NCBI GenBank assembly: GCA_903632075.3
Contig: CAHIKZ030005207.1
Span: 322,001 to 386,000 of the forward strand
From: Acanthosepion pharaonis
Taxonomy: Eukaryota; Mollusca; Cephalopoda; Sepiida; Sepiidae
Length of the DNA stretch: 64,000 nt
Direction: 5' to 3'
Below the pieces are notes generated by a model. It was not told the DNA's origin. It did no database searches and saw nothing but the letters and a program-made list of their open reading frames with translations. Shown one piece after another: positions 9,126-21,870 of the stretch (its first letter is position 1; the number at the start of each line of letters is the position of its first letter). The translations under genes were made by a program, and so were the position numbers.

Positions 9126-10984
9126 ATAGTTTGACTGTGCATGTATGGAAGTTGTATATTTTTCAAGAAATTAATTGGCTGGATAAATCGCAGTGTACAA
9201 AAAGAAAAGTTTTTCATCTCTTATTTCATTCTAATTATCAAAGAAAATATATCCCAAGACAAAAATATCTCCATAAAATGTTTCTTGCAATGTGAATTAC
9301 CGCAAGTTATTTTGTAATATTTTAGGTCAATAAATATTAGTATTTGTTTCAGAAGTACATTTTACTTCATCCTCTTTTTAGCTAAATATTTCCTGTTGGC
9401 TAATTTTTATTACTTCTGATTTATTTTATCCTGTATGATTTCATAATTCCATTAATAATAAAAATACTTTTATTTATAACACACCAAGAAACCATTTTCA
9501 AACTCAGTGTATTGATTTTGAGAAAATTTTTCTGTCTGCTGCTCTTAATTCGAATTCACCAATAAACATTTTTATTTCCCATCATGCCTCACAGTTCCAT
9601 CATCGACATAGCCTGCACTTGTGTATGTATGAAACATCAATTAGGCAGTAAATGATTCAATAAGATCATGGACAAAAGGAAATAGAATGGATTCATTTGT
9701 CTTCAAAAAAAAAAAAAAAGGAAGAAATACAATTTCCAGATTGTGAAATAACAAATATCTTTGCTTTTTCTTCCGGATTCTGATTTATATAGTATGTAAT
9801 GTAATGTTTATAGTTATTTGAGAAAGTTTGTTATTTTTAAAAAGACCTTTTTCACTTTTATTTTTTTTACATTAAAATATAAGTTTGATTGTGGTAATTT
9901 TCTTTGAATTATGAAGAATAAAGGAATATATATAAATATATGAAGTGAAGTTTTTTTTTCAAAACAAATATCCGCCCAAAAAAAAGAAGCAGACTTCATA
10001 TTTGATGGATTGTTTAAAATAAGATAAACATTTGCCACACAATGTTAGGAAATCGAAAAGAATGATTACATCAGAGAACCGAAATTTTATATTGTTCCAA
10101 GACATTTCTTGAACATTCCAAAGACAGGAAAAAATAACAAAAGCAAACATTTTTATCATCTTTTTTGAATCAGACATACTGATTGTCTCCAAGATATGTC
10201 ATTACAAATGCCAGCATTCTACACACATGAAAGGAACTCTAGAAAATCTATGAATTTTTAAATCTCAGGGACATGTACAGTTGGGGGTCAAAGGGTCAGT
10301 ATGCCTGGGATGGACAGTGGGGACAAGCACCTGCTAGCCTACAAAGAAGCTCAAAATAGGCTGTGAAACATGATCATCTCCTGACCATGTGTTTCAGCTG
10401 TGACAGTCAAACTCCCTCCCATACGTCTCCCCCTTGCAAGTCTGGCACCACCAAATCTGATTGGGTGTGGAAAGTGGATGTTTTGGCAATCTAACTAAAT
10501 CACTGCTCAGATTGCACTATTGTAAAAATGTGTATACATGCAACTGGGAACTGCTTGTGAATCCAAATTATGACTATAACTCTTACTAAAAAATTTGCCT
10601 GTCTGAATAAATACAAACCATGCTTAGTGTTGTGGATTCCGGGATGAAATCCGGTCTCAAATGAATGACAAATGCAGGAATGAAATATAGCAAATAAATG
10701 TATTGACGTAATAATACAATTGGTAATACGGTTAGTAGATCCAGAAATGCGGTTAGTAGCAATAATAATATATATACAGTCTGGGAAAATCAATATCAAA
10801 GTATGACTTCCTTCTGAGTCTATGTGCTCGCAACTGTGACTCCTACAAAGCAGTTACCTCACACTCTCACTCTATCACTTCCAGGTATTCACCGGCAGCA
10901 GTACAAGTACACACTGGGCGAGTCCACTTGTATCAAAAAGGGTGGAACTCTTAACACTTAGGCTTGTGTATGTCCAGGACCCAC
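9126..10984. other. Unassigned 1.9-kb stretch
   Basis: No gene was recognised. Two less AT-rich blocks stand out, at about 10260-10480 and 10800-10980, and a block at 10560-10800 with GTTGTGGATTCCGGGATGAA looks like mobile-element sequence I cannot name. A poly-A run lies near 9705-9719. The minus-strand frames at 9814-10192 and 10500-10799 show no motif. Confidence 0.45.
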
Positions 10985-11270
10985 TGTTAGAACTAAGTGC
11001 AATCATCCCCAGTCCCTTCATATTCCATTAGTAAGGAGTAAGTTCCATTTGGACAGCATTTTTCCAAGAACCATTGCTTTGTCTGTTGAACAGTTTCCTG
11101 CAAAGATATTTTCCCAATTACAACAATCTTGAACTCTTTAAGTCCAGGGTTAACTATTATCTTTCCTGAATAGCGCCATGAACTCCATTTCTTGCCTTTT
11201 CTTATGCTCATACAACATGAGATAGTAACATTCTACTTTGAGTGGCTCTTGGGTCTTGTATTGTTCACTG
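10985..11270 (+). mobile_element. LINE family A 3' end, truncated
   Basis: Closely matches 8690-9120 without the nested piece. It encodes RSKFHLDSIFPRTIAL, then frame-shifted remnants, then the 3' UTR CTTTCCTGAATAGCGCCATG and the terminus GAGTGGCTCTTGGGTCTTGT at about 11240-11260. Confidence 0.75.
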
Positions 11271-11419
11271 TTCTCTTATTGACTCAATTACATCCTTTCA
11301 TCAAGTTTAGCCAGCTTTTGTTTGGGATGTGACAAATTCATTTGATGGAGGTGGCTCAAGGGATCCCAGGTGAATGCCACAGTAAGTACAAGTAAGTAAA
11401 TGTACATTTGGGATAAAGA

Positions 11420-11945
11420 ATTATTTGATTTGATTGTTTCTGTTTAGTGGCATATCAACACTCTTATGGGTTATTTAATGCCAGAATCCAAGTAAACATT
11501 CAAACTTAATTCATTCAAGACAATTACATTTTCTCATGATTAAATTATAATTACTTAGCTGCATTTTTTTTTTTACTAAATAATCTTACAAAATCAAATG
11601 AGGCATGAAAACTTGTTTTTCCTTACAAGAAATGAGATTAATCATAGCAAATTTATTTTTTAAATTGTTTTGACAATGTATGTCATGTCCTCAATTTTAC
11701 AATTAAAATACATCATTGGTCATTTTTACTATAAAAATGTATCGTTGGTCAATTTAAAAAAAACATGTATTGCTTGTATTTTTACTATAAAAATGTATTT
11801 TTATACTGTTTTAATTTTTGTTTGTGGGTTCACTATTTGCCCATAGCTAGGACCCTAACAGATGCTACCACTCCAGGTTATGGTAGACCTGGGAATAATA
11901 GCAATCACAGCCAGAATTTACAAATTCCCTACATTAATATTCAGT
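11420..11945 (-). mobile_element. SINE-like family S2, minus orientation
   Basis: Relatives lie at 23840-24060, 26205-26512 and 51005-51330. Read on the minus strand it begins with a block around CAGGTCTACC(A)TAACC, AGCATCTGTTAGGGTCCTAG and CTATGGGCAAATAG. An A/T-rich body with repeated ATTGCTGGTA-like words follows. The 3' end (11420-11480) is CTGGCATTAAATAACCCATA then GAGTGTTGATATG. That 3' tail matches the tail of the 5S/tRNA SINE. No clear Pol III boxes were identified in the head. Confidence 0.65.
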
Positions 11946-12207
11946 GAGAGAAGTTTATGCCAAACTTTGAGTGTATAGTTTTTGAAGTTAACTTTTACCT
12001 TTAAATTTGAAATGAAACACAATTTTTATCTTGTTAAAAAGTAGAAATCAAACCAATTATATACAACTGTGCATACTACAAACAAAAGACTACCTTTCAC
12101 TAAATCAAGTTGATTATTCCTTGGTATTTTAAGTTGATTATTCCTAAAAATATTTAAGGAGACAAGTCATGTTCTGAGACACTCCATGAAAACCAACTTT
12201 TTGAATA

Positions 12208-13082
12208 TACAGTCCCTTCCGAAAATATTGGAATGGCAAGTCCAATTTTTTTATTTTTGTTATTAATTGAAGACAGTTGGGTTTAAAATCAAAAAATGAA
12301 TATGAAACAAGATTTCGGAATTCCAGGTCTTATTTCCTGCTATTTATATTTAGATGTGTTAATTAGCTTAGGACATATCACCTTTTGCATTCGATCATCC
12401 CATTTTCAGGTGAGCAAAAGTAAAGGAACAGATAACACTTGCTTGCATCAATCCTGAAACCCATTGACATCACAAAACAGTTGCATTCTTCATTTGGGAT
12501 GCTTTTCCAGACTTTTAATACAGCCTCTTTCAGTTCTTGCTTGTTTTGAGTGGGATCCTTCCTTCAATCTCCTCTTCAGAAGTTCAAATGCATACTCTAT
12601 TGGATACAGGTCCTGTGATTGATTTGGCCAGCATAAAACTGTCCACTTTTTCCCCCCTGATGAAGTCCTTTGTTGTGTTGGCAGTATGTTTTGAGTCATT
12701 GCCCTTCTGCATGATAAACTTCCTCCCAATTAGTTTTCTAATTAGTTTTGCATTTCTCTGTAAATTGGCAGATGAAATATTTCTGTAGACTTCTGAATTC
12801 ATTTTGCTGTTACCATAATGAGTTGCATCATCAATAAATAAGATTAAGCCTGTTCCAGAAGCAGCCCAAGCCCAAGTCAAAGACACTGCCTCCTCCATAC
12901 TTTACAGTTTCATCAGTTCATAAAACCTTCTTCCAGAACTTTCATCGCTCATCTCTCTATTTCTTTGCAAATTCCAATCTGGCCTCCCAATTCTTATTGC
13001 TGATGAGTGGTTTACATCTTGTGGTATGGCCTCTATATTTCAGCTCTCAAATTCTTTTTTCAATGGTGGGTTGCGAAATCTT
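12208..13082 (-). pseudogene. Broken Tc1-type transposase and one TIR
   Basis: Minus-strand remnants follow the Tc1 transposase order. ISQPTIEKRI, ELKYRGHTTRCKPLISNKNW and EARLEFAKK lie at about 12965-13080, then EMSDES. ASGTGLILFIDDATHYGN, MNSEVYRNISSA and IGRKFIMQKGNDSKHTANT follow (12584-12898). Last comes NQSQDLYPIEYAFELLKRRL (about 12560-12630), the region of the third catalytic residue in DDE Tc1 enzymes. Stops and frameshifts interrupt it. The element end CAGTCCCTTCCGAAAATATT lies at about 12211 after TA, a typical terminal inverted repeat start. The N-terminal helix-turn-helix and the other TIR are missing; LINE sequence begins at about 13083. Confidence 0.9.
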
Positions 13083-13830
13083 ATTGGTCCCAATCTGACA
13101 TGTAGGCTTCAGTCACTTTCCCACTGCCACATATGGTCCAGTGCTCCTGCTATATATCTAGATCTCCTTGATAAAATCCAAAGAAGAATCAGCAATATTA
13201 TTGGCCCTGATCTGGCATCTCGGCTTCAGTCATGTTCCCACTGCCACATATGGTTTGGTGTTCCTGCTATATATCTAGAGATCCTTGATAAAATCTAAAG
13301 AAGAATCAGCAATATTATTGGCCCTAATCTGGCATCTCAGCTTCAGTCATGTTCCCACTGCCAAATATGGTCCAGTACTCCTGCTATATATCTAGAGCTC
13401 CTTGATAAAATCCAAAGAAGAATCAGCAATATTATTGGCCCTAATCTGGCATCTCAGCTTCAGTCATGTTCCCACTGCCAAATATGGTCCAGTACTCCTG
13501 CTATATATCTAGAGCTCCTTGATAAAATCCAAAGAAGAATCAGTAATATTATTGACCCTGATCTGACATCTCGGCTTCAGTCATGTCCCCACTGCCATAA
13601 TGTTGCTTCCCTGTGTCTTTTCTATAAACACTTTCATGGTAATGGTCCAGATGAGGTTTTTTCTATGGCATTTTATGAATTTAAGCACAGTACTAGATTA
13701 GCAACAAGGTCTCATCAATTTGCAGTTGAATTGGTTAGATGTAACCTTAAGTTCTATGCTAACAGTTTCTTTTCTCAAACTTCTCACTTGTGGATCTCTC
13801 TACGCTTTCCAGTTAAATCTTCTAAACAGG
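13083..13830 (+). pseudogene. LINE family A RT C-terminus with 117-bp in-frame tandem duplication
   Basis: The phrase LDKIQRRISNIIGPDLASRL followed by QSCSHCHIW is repeated. The word ATAAAATC(C/T)(A)AAG starts at about 13171, 13288, 13405 and 13522, exactly 117 bp (39 codons) apart, plus a leading partial unit. The last unit runs into the normal continuation ASLCLFYKHFHGNGPDEV, KHSTRLATRSHQFAVELVRC and NSFFSQTSHLW at about 13560-13810. This is the C-terminal end of a non-LTR retrotransposon reverse transcriptase. One duplicated unit carries CAA to TAA, a stop, at 13295-13300. The catalytic core is absent. Confidence 0.85.
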
Positions 13831-14000
13831 GAATAAATGATAAACCTCTACTCCTGTTCAAAAGACTGGGAAGGAGTGTGAACCAGAAGATTAGCAAACA
13901 TATCTACTCCTTTTTTGGTAGGGATGAGGAGTTATCATTATTGACATTATAAACAACAACAAACATGAGGACAATAGTCCAAATATAAATCATGTAAACT
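13830..14000 (+). repeat. Family G fragment followed by family T tail fragment
   Basis: 13835-13930 contains ATAAACCTCTACTCCTGTTC, matching 25610-25640 and the reverse of 3790-3830. 13925-14000 contains ATGAGGACAATAGTCCAAAT, the ~100-bp array monomer in single copy. Confidence 0.65.
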
Positions 14001-14099
14001 ATCTATTCATATTAATCTGACAGCTTCACATCTTAATCAATGGTTAAGTCTGAAAGTGATTACACAGCCTTGTGGGTGATGAACTATTCTCCACCCTGC

Positions 14100-14395
14100 A
14101 ACCCTCATCACATAAATAAAACATTACTAGCCTCTTGCTATTCTGTCACTATCACATATGTCCTCCGTCTATCAGAGTTAGAACCCACTATTCAATGTTC
14201 ACAGTATGGAACCCAAGAGGATGCTTCCTTGACAACTACAATCTTGGTCTCTTCAAGTCTGGATTCAGTCGATATCTATCCTACATATCCTCAGTAATGT
14301 GAATTTCCTTCCCACTGCCTTATGACAACCTCACTTAGTAAAACTCTACCGTGGGTGGCTCTTGAGCCTTGTACTGGGTGAAATTAATAAAAGTT
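14100..14395 (+). mobile_element. LINE family A 3' end
   Basis: Frame-shifted remnants correspond to CFP/DNYNLGLFKSG and YLSYISS (about 14215-14295). The 3' terminus is GTGGGTGGCTCTTGAGCCTT with TGTACTGGGTGAAATTAATA at 14345-14395. Confidence 0.7.
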
Positions 14396-15717
14396 GTTCT
14401 CCACTTGTCATTGAAAGATAGACTTGCTACCAAACATTCCTTGGGTAAAATAATCACCAGTAATGAAAAACAACCATGGTTAACTCCCAATGAAAAAGGA
14501 GTCACAGTCAGGAATCCTGTGACCCCTTGGGGTCATAGGGACACCACATCTCTCACAGCCATAGCAACAATGGTGTTTCCTGGGCGAGACACTCTAATGG
14601 AGTCCAATTCTCTCCAAGCTCATTTGAATTCAGATTTTTAAGACTATACTAAGGGTTAAATAACATAGCAGATTGAACAGATCTAATAACTATGTATATA
14701 AATAGGATGATTTGTTTTATATTATGATGTAGTTATAAACCTGTTGTACCATAGCTATGGATCATAATGGTATACCCCAATTCCCATAAATACAGTCAAA
14801 GGGCAGAGTCTCATCTTGGGAAACACCTAACCAACCCCATTATATACAGAGTCTACAGGGAATTTTTGGTTGAGCCTATGGGCTTGGGAACCCCACATTA
14901 AATTCAGCCTTGTACCACATCTGACTTCATAGGACAGTTGTTAGATACTGTCTGCAGTGGGAGATTCATTGTGGAATTCACTTGACTCACTTCTAGCATT
15001 TGACTACTACTTCTATATGCCACTGGTGAATCTTATATGTGTTGTTCATGTCCTAAATATTATCATTCATTACCAACCTTCATGTGATTATTCTATTCAG
15101 TAACCCTCCATAGGTTACAATAAAACCAATCCCTCTTTTCTTGACCACAAGAGACTCCATTCTTTACTTGATAAAATGTATTAAGTAACCTATATAATTT
15201 TATCTCATGACGTATGAGTGAATTAGCAAGGCAGACTGGACTAGACTCTCTAGCCTTGGTTAGCAACCAGTCTAGGAGAAGGAAAGATTCTTACATCATA
15301 TAGATATGCAGGTGTCATAATAGTGAGAAAAGTATTAATATATTTCTTCTTACCCCAGCTATGGATTCAAATGTAAAGGTGACTTGACTCATCAATATTG
15401 GTTGACAAGCAGTCTAGGAGAAGGGCAACTCTGAATTCAGAATTACTTGGGCCTGAGGCTACCAAATCTATCCAGTAAGAACTTATTTGTTATGGAAACC
15501 TCAATAGCAATGCTTAGCATGTTTAGAGCCATAGCCCAATACAACTCACAGGGTCTAAGGGACTTAAGTTCACAAAAGTGTTATTGAGTATATGGTGGTG
15601 GTGGGGAATTTGTTTCTTTTCTATCTTCAAATGTAACAAGCCATTCTTTATAAAAAAAAAAATGCTTTGAGGAAACCTTTAAAGAAACCTGAAAACTGAT
15701 TTTCTTTTTTGTTTTAT
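14396..15717. other. Mostly unassigned; dispersed block at 14760-14950
   Basis: 14800-14950 (ATCTTGGGAAACACC, GAGTCTACAGGGAATTTTTG, TTGAGCCTATGGGCTTGG, CAGCCTTGTACCACATC) recurs on the same strand at 60470-60660, so it is an interspersed repeat of unknown class. A local duplication of CAGTCTAGGAGAAGG lies at about 15268 and 15410. A short palindrome-rich patch with CCTGTGACCCCTTGGGGTCA lies near 14516-14540. No gene is seen. Confidence 0.5.
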
Positions 15718-16094
15718 TTTTATGGCTGATCAACCTTTTGCAAGTTATTTAAAGCTGGAAAGTATCTTTAGATTGTAAAAATTTCCTGAAGAAAACAATA
15801 ATTCACTGATACAAGTCCTACTAATTAACCCATAGCAGGGGGAGAAAATGTGGATTCATACATTTCCCAAGGGTATTTGTGCATAAGTGAATATAATAAA
15901 CCCGACTGGAATTGAAATTCATCTCCCAGATTTCCATTTCCAAGCCATTAACTATTACACCACCCGCACATCCAACCTTACAGCATCTGGTATTCTCAAG
16001 GAGTCACTCATCTAGGTACTGACCATACGTGACATTGCTTAATTTTGGTGATCATACAAGAGCTGGTGTTTCAACATGATATAGCTACAAGTCC
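15718..16094 (-). mobile_element. Composite 5S rRNA/tRNA-derived SINE, full-length-like
   Basis: On the minus strand the first ~120 nt reads like 5S rRNA: GCTATATCATGTTGAAAC, TGATCACCAAAATTAAGCAA, GGTCAGTACCTAGATGAGTG, GAATACCAGATGCTGTAAG, TTGGATG. These positions match the 5S internal promoter (A box, intermediate element, C box). A tRNA-like block follows, GTGGTGTAATAGTTAATGG (A-box-like), GGAAATGGAAATC and TTTCAATTCCAG (B-box-like). Then comes a body with GGTATTTGTGCATAAGTGAA reversed and a tail AGCTTTAAATAACTTGCAAA. No protein is coded; it would have moved by a partner LINE. Other copies: 25945-26200, 30250-30620 and 48591-48967. Confidence 0.85.
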
Positions 16095-17095
16095 CCAAAA
16101 CTGATGCTGAGGAAAAAGGCAGGTGAATTGAACTCAAATTGCCAGCAACTTCAGGACATTCTTCAAATCTATAGAGAATGACCAAATTATTTTTTTTTAT
16201 TAATAACGTTATCTCTTATCTTGATATTCTGTTGACCAAATAAAACGCCATTCATTTTGTCAGTATCAACAGATTAATACTGACCTTAAGAAATATATCA
16301 GCAAGCAGCTGACCATTCTTTGTGCTGCTCTTGCTGCTGAGACGATTAAAGTGGACATCAGTTTGGTCAAGTTAAGACATCTATCATTTTAAACCAAATT
16401 AATCTGACATGTCCTGACATTCTTCAGAATTGTCCTCATTTAAAGAGAAAAGTTAGAATTTCCATTTGAAAGAGAATCACTCTACCAATGTTCATAATTT
16501 GGTTTTCGTGAATGTTTCTCAATCAGGCAAAATAGAAAGTCTTTGGAATTGTTCAGCAAAAGAGATCAATACAAGGACAATATAATCAAATGTAGTCAAT
16601 TCAAATATTGATCACCGACTTGACCAATCATTAGATTAAGAGAATTCATTGAAGCAAACAGAACAGTTTGCCACCCAAGTGATATGAAACGTGAATGCTG
16701 TTGCATATATTCTTCTTTTTCAGAATGTAGGGAATTATGGCTCTCTACAACTTCCTGATAGAAACTTTTGACTGACCATCAAAGATTTCCTAAGAATAAC
16801 AATAAAATTCATGTATAGGCCAAACTAAAAACTTTACCAATGTACTTTTTGAGGATGTTGATCCAAAACAATGAGACCTAACTCTCAATATTTACAAGGA
16901 TTACAATACAATGTTGAGTCTATGAGATAAATGCTCTTTAACTTTGGGAAGGGTCATTAATAAACCAAATTTTCAGATGATCCATTCCTCAGAAAATAAA
17001 GGAATTGTCTCTCAGGAAAACAATAAATATGATGGAAAATGTTTATTAATTTAACAAATTGTTGATTCCCATTAGTAGTAAGAACTGCAAATCCC
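16095..17095. other. Unassigned 1-kb stretch
   Basis: I see no gene, RNA or repeat here. It ends where the 107-bp satellite begins. Confidence 0.5.
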
Positions 17096-20000
17096 AGTAT
17101 TTAAGAAATTCAGACAACTTAAGACTATTACTACTTGGTGGAAAAGCAAGAGAAATAAGATGAAAGAAATACTAGTGAAAAATGAATAATAATAATTGCC
17201 AAGGCTCCATCTAAGAAATTCAGACAACTTAAGACTATTACTACTTGGTGGAAAAGCAAGAGAAATAAGATGAAAGAAATACTAGTGAAAAATGAATAAT
17301 AATTGCCAAGGCTTCATCTAAGAAATTCAGACAACTTAAGACTATTACTACTTGGTGGGAAAAGCAAGAGAAATAAGATGAAAGAAATACTAGTGAAAAA
17401 TGAATAATAATTGCCAAGGCTCCATCTAAGAAATTCAGACAACTTAAGACTATTACTACTTGGTGGAAAAGCAAGAGAAATAAGATGAAAGAAATACTAG
17501 TGAAAAAAATGAATAATAATTGCCAAGGCTTCATCTAAGAAATTCAGACAACTTAAGACTATTACTACTTGGTGGAAAAGCAAGAGAAATAAGATGAAAG
17601 AAATACTAGTGAAAAATGAATAATAATTGCCAAGGCTCCATCTAAGAAATTCAGACAACTTAAGACTATTACTACTTGGTGGAAAAGCAAGAGAAATAAG
17701 ATGAAAGAAATACTAGTGAAAATGAATAATAATTGCCAAGGCTTCATCTAAGAAATTCAGACAACTTAAGACTATTACTACTTGGTGGAAAAGGAAGAGA
17801 AATAAGATGAAAGAAATACTAGTGAAAAATGAATAATAATTGCCAAGGCTTCATCTAAGAAATTCAGACAACTTAAGACTATTACTACTTGGTGGAAAAG
17901 CAAGAGAAATAAGATGAAAGAAATACTAGTGAAAAATGAATAATAATTGCCAAGGCTTCATCTAAGAAATTCAGACAACTTAAGACTATTACTACTTGGT
18001 GGAAAAGCAAGAGAAATAAGATGAAAGAAATACTAGTGAAAAAATGAATAATAATTGCCAAGGCTTCATCTAAGAAATTCAGACAACTTAAGACTATTAC
18101 TACTTGGTGGAAAAGCAAGAGAAATAAGATGAAAGAAATACTAGTGAAAAATGAATAATAATTGCCAAGGCTCCATCTAAGAAATTCAGACAACTTAAGA
18201 CTATTACTACTTGGTGGAAAAGCAAGAGAAATAAGATGAAAGAAATACTAGTAAAAAATGAATAATAATTGCCAAGGCTCCATCTAAGAAATTCAGACAA
18301 CTTAAGACTATTACTACTTGGTGGAAAAGCAAGAGAAATAAGATGAAAGAAATACTAGTGAAAATGAATAATAATTGCCAAGGCTTCATCTAAGAAATTC
18401 AGACAACTTAAGACTATTACTACTTGGTGGAAAAGCAAGAGAAATAAGATGAAAGAAATACTAGTGAAAAATGAATAATAATTGCCAAGGCTTCATCTAA
18501 GAAATTCAGACAACTTAAGACTATTACTACTTGGTGGAAAAGCAAGAGAAATAAGATGAAAGAAATACTAGTGAAAATGAATAATAATTGCCAAGGCTTC
18601 ATCTAAGAAATTCAGACAACTTAAGACTATTACTACTTGGTGGAAAAGCAAGAGAAATAAGATGAAAGAAATACTAGTGAAAAAAATGAATAATAATTGC
18701 CAAGGCTTCATCTAAGAAATTCAGACAACTTAAGACTATTACTACTTGGTGGAAAAGCAAGAGAAATAAGATGAAAGAAATACTAGTGAAAAATGAATAA
18801 TAATTGCCAAGGCTTCATCTAAGAAATTCAGACAACTTAAGACTATTACTACTTGGTGGAAAAGCAAGAGAAATAAGATGAAAGAAATACTAGTGAAAAA
18901 TGAATAATAATTGCCAAGGCTCCATCTAAGAAATTCAGACAACTTAAGACTATTACTACTTGGTGGAAAAGCAAGAGAAATAAGATGAAAGAAATACTAG
19001 TGAAAAAAATGAATAATAATTGCCAAGGCTTCATCTAAGAAATTCAGACAACTTAAGACTATTACTACTTGTGGAAAAGCAAGAAAATAAGATGAAAGAA
19101 ATACTAGTGAAAAATGAATAATAATTGCCAAGGCTTCATCTAAGAAATTCAGACAACTTAAGACTATTACTACTTGGTGGAAAAGCAAGAGAAATAAGAT
19201 GAAAGAAATACTAGTGAAAAAAATGAATAATAATTGCCAAGGCTCCATCTAAGAAATTCAGACAACTTAAGACTATTACTACTTGGTGGAAAAGCAAGAG
19301 AAATAAGATGAAAGAAATACTAGTGAAAAATGAATAATAATTGCCAAGGCTTCATCTAAGAAATTCAGACAACTTAAGACTATTACTACTTGGTGGAAAA
19401 GCAAGAAAATAAGATGAAAGAAATACTAGTGAAAAAATGAATAATAATTGCCAAGGCTTCATCTAAGAAATTCAGACAACTTAAGACTATTACTACTTGG
19501 TGGAAAAAAGAGAAATAAGATGAAAGAAATACTAGTGAAAAATGAATAATAATTGCCAAGGCTCCATCTAAGAAATTCAGACAACTTAAGACTATTACTA
19601 CTTGGTGGAAAAGCAAGAGAAATAAGATGAAAGAAATACTAGTGAAAAAAATGAATAATTGCCAAGGCTTCATCTAAGAAATTCAGACAACTTAAGACTA
19701 TTACTACTTGGTGGAAAAGCAAGAGAAATAAGATGAAAGAAATACTAGTGAAAATGAATAATTGCCAAGGCTTCATCTAAGAAATTCAGACAACTTAAGA
19801 CTATTACTACTTGGTGGAAAAAGCAAGAGAAATAAGATGAAAGAAATACTAGTGAAAAATGAATAATAATTGCCAAGGCTTCATCTAAGAAATTCAGACA
19901 ACTTAAGACTATTACTACTTGGTGGAAAAAAAGAGAAATAAGATGAAAGAAATACTAGTGAAAAATGAATAATAATTGCCAAGGCTTCATCTAAGAACTT

Positions 20001-20845
20001 CAGACAACTTAAGACTATTACTACTTGGTGGAAAAGCAAGAGAAATAAGATGAAAGAAATACTAGTGAAAATGAATAATAATTGCCAAGACTTCATCTAA
20101 GAAATTCAGACAACTTAAGACTATTACTACTTGGTGGAAAAGCAAGAGAAATAAGATGAAAGAAATACTAGTGAAAAATGAATAATAATTGCCAAGGCTT
20201 TATCTAAGAAATTCAGACAACTTAAGACTATTAATACTTGGTGGAAAAGCAAGAGAAATAAGATGAAAGGAACACTAGTGAAAATGAATAATAATTGCCA
20301 AGGCTTCATCGAAGTAATTCAGACAACTTAAGACTATTACTACTTGGTGGAAAAGCAAGAGAAATAAGATGAAAGAAATACTAGTAAAAATGAATAATAA
20401 TTGCCAAGGCTTCATCGAAGTAATTCAGACAACTTAAGACTATTACTACTTGGTGGAAAAGCAAGAGAAATAAGATGAAAGAAATACTAGTGAAAAATGA
20501 ATAATAATTGACAAGACTTCATCTAAGAAATTCAGACAACTTAAGACTATTACTACTTGGTGGAAAAGCAAGAGAAATAAGATGAAAGGAATACTAGTGA
20601 AAAATGAATAATAATTGCCAAGGCTTCCATCTAAGAAATTCAGACAACTTAAGACTATTACTACTTGGTGGAAAAGCAAGAGAAATAAGATGAAAGAAAT
20701 ACTAGTGAAAAAAAATGAATAATAATTGCCAAGGCTTCATCTAAGAAATTCAGACAACTTAAGACTATTACTACTTGGTGGAAAAGCAAGAGAAATAAGA
20801 TGAAAAAATACTAGTGAAAAAAATGAATAATAATTGCCAAGATAT
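17096..20845 (+). repeat. ~107-bp satellite array, about 35 units
   Basis: Consensus words in order are AAGAAATTCAGACAACTTAA, GACTATTACTACTTGGTGG, AAAAGCAAGAGAAATAAGAT, GAAAGAAATACTAGTGAAAA and ATGAATAATAATTGCCAAGG, then CT(T/C)CATCT. Unit length varies 101-110 bp, mainly because the A run after AGTG is 4-8 long and AAT is sometimes dropped. Units toward the right end carry more substitutions (CATCG, GACTTC, CTTTATC), as expected at an array edge. Many 60-100-codon minus-strand frames result from repetition; I do not regard them as genes. Confidence 0.97.
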
Positions 20846-21225
20846 TCCAAGAATGTTCATGTAAAAATCAAGGAAATACATATGTGTGCCAGTAGATAAA
20901 GCAATCTTTAAGAAATAAATTGAAGAAATATTAATAAAAATAAATAAAATTGAATATGCTTCATATTAAGAAATTCTTTCTTTTCCTTTTCAGATGAATG
21001 TCTTGGAAAATCCTTGAAATAAGATGAAAGAAATACTAGTGAAAATGGAATAGTGTTTTTGTAAAAGGCTATACAGGAAATAACTGACAAATTTTGACTA
21101 AATTTTGTGGAAATGAAAGAGAAATAAGATGAAGAAAATTCTTAGTGAAATGATGAATAAAAATACAAATTCTCTTGTTCTAAGAAACCCACCTTAAAAC
21201 TATGACTACTTGTTGAACTGTTTAT
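20846..21225 (+). repeat. Diverged edge units of the 107-bp satellite
   Basis: Degenerate units persist beyond the clean array: GAAGAAATATTAATAAAAAT with ATGCTTCATATTAAGAAAT at 20920-20975, GAAATACTAGTGAAAATGG at about 21028-21047, and AGAGAAATAAGATGAAG to CTTAAAACTATGACTACTTG at 21118-21212. The decay outward suggests the array grew inside an older, smaller array. Confidence 0.75.
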
Positions 21226-21870
21226 ATATTTTGGGATTTTCTATTTGAAAAAATGAAACTCAAGGTTTAAGTTAAGAAACTGCTCATTCCAAGACTAAAA
21301 CACTCTTGGAAATTCCCTGTTGCATTAAAGATTTGAGCTTAATGAACTGTTGAATAATAATTAATGGTTAATGAAATAAAAAACAATTGTTGCACATATA
21401 TATTAAACAGTGAGTACAACAGAAGATTGAATTACACTACTAGTGGGTGTGTCAGATGACCCAAAATTCAATCTATTCGACTGTTCCCCAAGGCCTTCTC
21501 TAGATGGAAGGTCCAACATAGACTCTTTAGAGTGAGGACATAACATTAATTACTGGAATAAAAATGTTGTAGTTTTGCAAATGAGTGAACAAATGCAGGT
21601 CATTACTTGAAAAAGTAAGAGGGTGAAAATGGAAAAAGTTTGAAAAATTGACATGGTTTTCCATTTGGTTGGTGAGACATTTCCTTTGTTTAATGCCAAA
21701 ATCTACCTCCGTTTAAAATCACTTATGTTCATTCTTTCTTTCTTTTGTTTACTTCTTTTTTCATTGAAATGAATATCTCTGATATCTCTTTTTTTTCTTT
21801 GTCTTTCCTGGTAATTTGAAATGGAATGGCCTATTACATATCTTCATTATAATATGTATACAGCTTTTTA
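21226..21870. other. Unassigned stretch
   Basis: No recognisable gene or repeat. AT-rich, with scattered T runs near 21790. Confidence 0.5.

Noticed and set aside
12537..12788. Plus-strand 83-codon ORF
   Set aside because: Antisense shadow of the Tc1-type transposase remnant on the minus strand.
17241..20679. Many similar 60-102-codon minus-strand ORFs, hydrophobic, looking like a membrane-protein family
   Set aside because: Each is the same ~107-bp satellite unit read in reverse, and indels in the A run change frame and create the ends. No sign of selection on the protein.
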